64,000 bases of DNA from Aquanectria penicillioides (Eukaryota > Ascomycota > Sordariomycetes > Hypocreales > Nectriaceae), in the NCBI GenBank assembly GCA_003415625.1, contig PYIU01000008.1:434001-498000 (forward strand), written 5' to 3'. Below the pieces are notes generated by a model, which saw nothing but the letters and a program-made list of their open reading frames with translations, made no database searches and was not told where the DNA came from. The position numbers and the translations under genes are program-made. How positions within the stretch are numbered: position 1 is the stretch's first letter; each line of letters opens with the position of its first letter. This document shows positions 59,416 to 64,000 of the stretch, in pieces.

Positions 59416-60576
59416 ATGGCGCCGCACAAAGAATGGCCCCGGATGTCGTTCCAGGAAGCCATGGAGCTAACTCAGCTTCCAGACGGCGCCTCCCAGCATC
59501 CCCAAAGGACTGAAAAGCGGTTCATGAGCCGCCAACCGGCCTGGATGCCCGCTGCGCAACTGGACTTGGAGGCGGTAGGACTGGGGCAGCGGCGAATAAC
59601 GAGAGGGGCATATGGAGGCGTCGTCTATGCAATGGCTCCCCTCGCCGCCGCCCGCACAGTGGAACAAGAAGACAGCGATGTCGGCAATGGCAGCAGACGA
59701 ACCATTCATGCAAGCAAACCGCGTTGACACAGGCAGCGTTGGGACCAGCAGCTGATATCTTCGCAGTCAATACAAGCCGTCTTTACAAACCCTGGGCTTG
59801 GGGATCGGCCCTTTGTTCTGAATGTTTCCGAAATCAACTCTAGCCGCTCATTTTCCACCCGCCTTGTCAACGCCTTTCAGCCCCCCAACCCGTCCAGCAA
59901 CCCAACAGGACCCTTTCCAATTTCGGATGCCACTGGCGCCCCAGGAAATATCAGCCTCTCCTGTCTTGTTACATTCAAGCGGCCCTCGCAGGGCGCCGCC
60001 AACGTCCAGGACCTACCACCCCAGGAACGATATAAAAGCATCTTGTCATCTAGACCGCCGGAAGAATGGCCGTTCACGCCCCAAGCAGATATCGACGCCA
60101 TCACGGAGGCGCTGGGCGATTGTGGCCCTGGGGCGTTTCCCGTACTGAACATGCACAAAGTCGACATGACAGCCTATAATGCGAATAAACCCCTTCCAGA
60201 GCGACGCGAGCTTATCTTGTATCGGTTGCTCAAGCCCCTCCCCAAGGAAGATGTGAATGCGCACATCGTATGCCATGCCTTTGAAGCCGATCGCAACGGC
60301 CTGCTGATGCTCGGAAACCACCTGGGCTATGGACACAACCTAGCCGTAGCCGCGAGTTTGAGTTATTCTTTTTACATCCACGTAAATGGCGAGGAAGCCG
60401 TCATGGACGAGGATGAGTGGTGGGTACAGGAAGTCTTCTGGCCCCGCTACAGCGCAGGCAGAGGATCCATGATGAGTCTGACGTGGAGCCCGGAGGGAAA
60501 GCATGTCGCAACGGGATACCAAGACGGGTTATTATTCCCTCTGAGCGATAGAAAGATAAAGAGCGGGAAGCTTTGA
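59416..60576 (+). CDS. Acyl-CoA thioesterase, TesB (type II) family
   Basis: Exons 59416-59709 and 59767-60576, 367 aa. The 57-nt intron has GC-AG borders (CAT|GCAAGC ... TTCGCAG) and restores RRTIH-SIQAVFTNPG. The double hot-dog layout is visible: TRGAYGGVVYAMAPLAAARTV in the first unit, and FVLNVSEINSSRSFSTRLVNAFQP with its Arg-Ser-Phe-Ser-Thr core. The second unit contains DRNGLLMLGNH and ends LSYSFYIHV. It hydrolyses acyl-CoA to free fatty acid and CoA. The last residues, SGKL, resemble but do not match a consensus PTS1, so peroxisomal location is uncertain. Confidence 0.88.
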
Positions 60577-61701
60577 TTTGAAATAGAACGAAAGAGATAC
60601 TCATGTTAGGCGTTGCGCTTGGGGGCCACTGGGCCTCGCTTTGATGCTGCAATTCGCTTAGCGATTGCAGATCTGCCTAATAGATAAATGATTAGAGCTG
60701 GAAACCGGTGATTGTGCCATGCAAGCTATGGATATGATTGAATTGAACCAAAATTTCGTGTAATTGGATGGTAGTTGTTTGCTCACCTAGACCTGGATGC
60801 GGTGAATGCCTACCTATCTTGAACGATCGCACCTTGACGCTTCTCCGGACAAGACACAAACAACCCTGCTACCTAAAAATGGTGAATTTCTGAAACTTCT
60901 TCGTTGTGTGATCATGAAGAAAGAGCGCCGAAGAGAATGATGAATGATTTGGCTGCTTGTTGCGCCCAGCCTAGGATACTAGCCTTTGATACTAGGCGCC
61001 ACCCATGACAACCAAAGAACCCTTTCAGGATGTGCACATCAACACCGGTGATAGATCATTTCTCATTGAAATATGTCTAGTTTTATCACTTATAATTTTG
61101 CATGCGTTTCAATGAGCTCAGTAGACAACGGCATCTTTGTGCTAGCTGGGCGTTGAGTGAGCAACCGATCTAAGAACCACAGCGCATGACCGGTGCCCGT
61201 TGCCAGCTGCCAACCAACTGAGGCTCACAAAACGGGGCGAAGAAGAAAGGTTCTTGATGATTCACAGAGACTCGGAAGGCATTTAAAACTCTCACCTTCT
61301 CGTCTCACCTTCTCTTCTTACATCCTTGAACACATACAGCATCGCAACCGGACGACATAGGAAAACCGCCATCGCGAGCATCCAGAGTATCCCCCCCTCA
61401 ACTTCTCTCAGGAGAGAAAAACATTTCTGTGGAACCCTTGAGTCACATTCAACTCTTCCCTCGCCCGCTGGTGCTATTTAGATCGTGGAACTAGACTTGT
61501 TCTTGCAGTCCCTCGTCCACTGTACCACGTACGCATCCAGGAACATCTTGATCCAGAGCCCCCCTCACTTAACCTATTGGAGTCAAATTAACTGACTGTT
61601 GATTAGGGCTTCAGTATCTAGGACCGTTCCCGGACGTCACCGAGCACTGGGTTAGCTCAAGGACTGCACCCCGTCAGCACTGTTTCCCACGCTTGATCAA
61701 C
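60577..61701. other. Intergenic region, 1.1 kb
   Basis: No open frame of note; nothing recognised. Confidence 0.5.
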
Positions 61702-62845
61702 ATGTCTGCGTTTAAAGCTGGCAGAGGCACGCAGCGGGCAAGTTTCTACATTTTCGCTTAAAAGACTCTATGCTGACTACTCTATTTGCTCAGGAAAACC
61801 TTGTCCCTCAACATGAAACCACTCTTGAGGAGCCAGGTTCTTTCCCCAGGCTCGATCAGCAAACACTAGGCCTCCGGACTCCCTCGACGCCAAAGTTGAC
61901 AAAATGCTTCAGACGCCAACAGACAAGATCTTCAAAATTTCGCAGGACGAAGAGCAATACTTGACCCCGAGAATGTTGACTGGCACTCCTGTCGCCAAGA
62001 TCCAAGAGTCGGATGAGTATTGGGAGACTCGCTGGCTGTCGCTGGACGACTTTCTTGCACAAGAGGCCCGGGAGGAAGTGTTGAAGAGGGAGTCTAAGCA
62101 ACGAGCTGACTTGGAACCCGAAAACAAAGCCTTGAAGGTCGCGCACAAGAAGCACCAGGACAATGTCAGCAAGCATCGCAAGATCCGGGAAATCTTTGGC
62201 AATGGTTCACCCTATCACCCGAACCAGCTGGTCTTCAAAGACTACCTCCCGCCCCAAGGTCTTTGCGAAAAGGAGGTCATGTACAAGCTGGCATGCAAGG
62301 TCTCCGACTTTAAAGTCCTGAAGGCCAAGGGCGAGCTCGCTATGGACCCGTGGGACTTTGTACGCTGGAGGGTCAACCGCAAGATCGTGGAGCTTGTTGG
62401 ACCGGATCTTTGGAGACTCCAAGACATCAACGTCAAGACGGTTATTAGCCACATGTTCGATGACAGCGGAAAGGAAGGAAATGAAAAGTACGAGGACCAC
62501 ATTCTCCGCAAGGCTATCCTGCGGTCGGCCTCATACGAAGGGCGCCTTGCCAACTTCACTGAAAGAAATGTTCCAAAGCAGCATGATGCTTCCCCAAACA
62601 CCGGCCGTCGGCAATGGAAGGAACCCCGGACAGCCGCCCCATGGAACCAGCCTTCGCATGAAGCAAGCAGTGTGTTTGACCAAAGCCCTGCGGAGGGAGA
62701 GAACCGGAAGAAGAAGAAGAAACCCCCCAGCCTCAGGAGTACCATGGCGTCAATGGCTACCGGGCTGAACAAAAGCTCCGACAGAATCAAGCCCAAAAGT
62801 GATTTGGGTTCATCACCTTGGCTCTTGTGGAACGCTCTTATCTGA
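61702..62845 (+). CDS. Conserved fungal protein of unknown function, GC-AG intron and likely frameshift
   Basis: Exon 1 at 61702-61737 (MSAFKAGRGTQR) joins 61794 onward through a 56-nt intron with a near-perfect GC donor (CGG|GCAAGT) and a CTGAC branch before CTCAG. The frame reads ENLVPQHETT...RTPSTPKLTK, then shifts at AAAA (61901-61904); one extra A gives KLTK-MLQTPTDKIFKISQ. Restored length is 362 aa. Visible blocks are DEYWETRWLSLDDFLAQEAREE, YHPNQLVFKDYLPP and AMDPWDFVRWRVNRKI, then a low-complexity basic tail (RKKKKKPP). The C-terminal end is unsure, since another frame continues as GFITLALVERSYLT. I do not know its function. Confidence 0.65.
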
Positions 62846-63318
62846 CGGTAAGTTTGGTCGTCAATCTTTGACCAGCATCATGCCGACACTGGCGTTTAGT
62901 TTGTTTCTTGTTCTTTCACAGGGCGTTGCTGGTTCTTCGCTTCCACGAAAAGATGATGGTCAATCATATGTGCCGTCTTTACTTTATTGGCTTCCCATGG
63001 CATGGATCTCATTGAGGTTATCATGGCGGATTTTTTATTGCTACGGCTGAAGACAGACAGTTCGGTGGGTGGGCGGCTTCATGTATGGTTATCCACAACA
63101 ATGCGCATTGGTAGCACGCAGATCAAAATGCTCTCGGTTGCAACTTAGCAGTCGGAATTCCTGTGATTAAATGTGATTCAAATTATCAATGAGTATTTCG
63201 TATATCTTGAAGACCTTGGCTCACGATACACGCAATTAATCTCAACCCTTGTTGCGACCACATACCCATGCCCCTCCCACCCTCAAGACGGCCCATTGGT
63301 TGTAATTTCGTCCACATC
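62846..63318. other. Convergent 3' region
   Basis: About 470 bp; nothing recognised. Confidence 0.45.
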
Positions 63319-64000
63319 TCAGCTTTGGAGGATCAGCACTTTCGTGTTTGTAAACTCTTGGATCCCCATCACGCTGTTAATTCCTCCCCAGCCGCTGCCC
63401 TTCATTGACTGACCAAACATAGTAGGCGGGAGGTCAGTGATAGTGCAGCCATTGATATTCACGAGGCCCAATTCTAACCTTTTGCCCAAGCCAATTCCAC
63501 GAAGGACGTCTCGTGTCCATATGGCACCCGCAAGACCGTACTTTGACTCGTTTGCAAGCCTCAGTGCTTCCTCCTCACTCTCGACAACATACAGCGAAGC
63601 AGATGGGCCGAAACATTCATTGTCGTACAGCTTCGATTCGCGCGAAACTCCGGTGATAATGGTGGGTTTCAGGCTCTTTCGGCCTTCATCCAAGTATGAG
63701 TTGTCACCAACAAGAAACTGAGCACCCTTTTCTTGCGCTTCCTTTACCATTTCTTGAGCGTTCTTGCTAAAGCGCCCCAACGCGGCGATGCCAGCTCCTT
63801 GGCCCCAGGTAGTCTCGACATCCTCTTTCAAAAGACGAGAGAATTCCTCAGCAACCTCTTTGACAACGAAGATGCGCTCGGTGGAGATGCAGACTTGTCC
63901 ATGATGGAGGAATGCGCCCATGGCACACATTCGAGCAGCCACGGCAAGGTCTGCATCATGGCAGATGATGGCGGGGCATTTCCCGCCCAATTCCATTAGA
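63319..64000 (-). CDS. Aldehyde dehydrogenase, 3' part only
   Basis: The C-terminal 226 residues of an NAD(P)-dependent aldehyde dehydrogenase; the gene runs off the right edge. MELGGKCP holds the conserved glutamate region (ELGGK). HHGQVCISTERI carries the catalytic cysteine in GQVC, and ECFGPSASLYVV is the usual E-x-FGP motif. The C-terminus GWGGINSVMGIQEFTNTK resembles salicylaldehyde/vanillin-type dehydrogenases more than the betaine type. The in-window frame is intact to its stop at 63319. It probably oxidises an aromatic or aliphatic aldehyde to the acid; the substrate is not determinable. Confidence 0.9.
   Translation of the reverse strand, partial: LMELGGKCPAIICHDADLAVAARMCAMGAFLHHGQVCISTERIFVVKEVAEEFSRLLKEDVETTWGQGAGIAALGRFSKNAQEMVKEAQEKGAQFLVGDNSYLDEGRKSLKPTIITGVSRESKLYDNECFGPSASLYVVESEEEALRLANESKYGLAGAIWTRDVLRGIGLGKRLELGLVNINGCTITDLPPTMFGQSMKGSGWGGINSVMGIQEFTNTKVLILQS

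Overview
The window looks like nuclear DNA of a filamentous ascomycete, probably a sordariomycete. The evidence is short introns with CTAAC/CTGAC-type branch sites, a Zn2Cys6 regulator, and fungus-specific families (xanthine dioxygenase XanA, HAM1-like proteins, an Rrb1 orthologue). It carries about 22 protein genes on both strands, some packed closely and some separated by long low-complexity gaps. I found no transposon, tRNA, rRNA, CRISPR array or telomere. Nothing I see amounts to a wholly new system.

Layout. 0-5 kb: the 5' part of a secreted copper amine oxidase (minus) faces xanA (plus) across a 2.8 kb promoter region that holds a UaY-type TCGG-N6-CCGA site and two GATA-factor sites. 5-11 kb: a PAQR/haemolysin-III membrane receptor, an unknown conserved protein and a CPA2 cation/proton antiporter, all minus. 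11-19.5 kb: an AIF/FSP1-like flavin oxidoreductase divergent from a Zn2Cys6 regulator, then a short-chain dehydrogenase and a membrane-anchored glycosyltransferase. 21.5-31 kb: rrb1, thioredoxin and a WDR44-like WD40 protein. 37.5-40.7 kb: DOM34/pelota and an aldo-keto reductase. 41-50.8 kb: a charged unknown protein, a SIM-containing RING protein, PRP19, OHCU decarboxylase and a second unknown protein. 56-64 kb: a HAM1-like lipid-binding-type protein, an acyl-CoA thioesterase, an unknown protein and the 3' part of an aldehyde dehydrogenase. The largest gene-free stretches are 30.9-37.5 kb and 50.8-56.2 kb; both are full of microsatellites and homopolymers.

How genes relate. xanA (xanthine to urate) and the OHCU decarboxylase (late step from urate to allantoin) belong to purine catabolism. 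Together with the amine oxidase they suggest scavenging of organic nitrogen, and the GATA/UaY-type sites fit this. PRP19, rrb1 and DOM34 are housekeeping genes for splicing, ribosome assembly and ribosome rescue.

The most important technical observation is that six genes need one or more single-base insertions, nearly all at short G or C runs, to restore an otherwise conserved frame. The pattern looks like homopolymer deletions in the assembly rather than six independent pseudogenes. Two introns near the right end use GC-AG borders.
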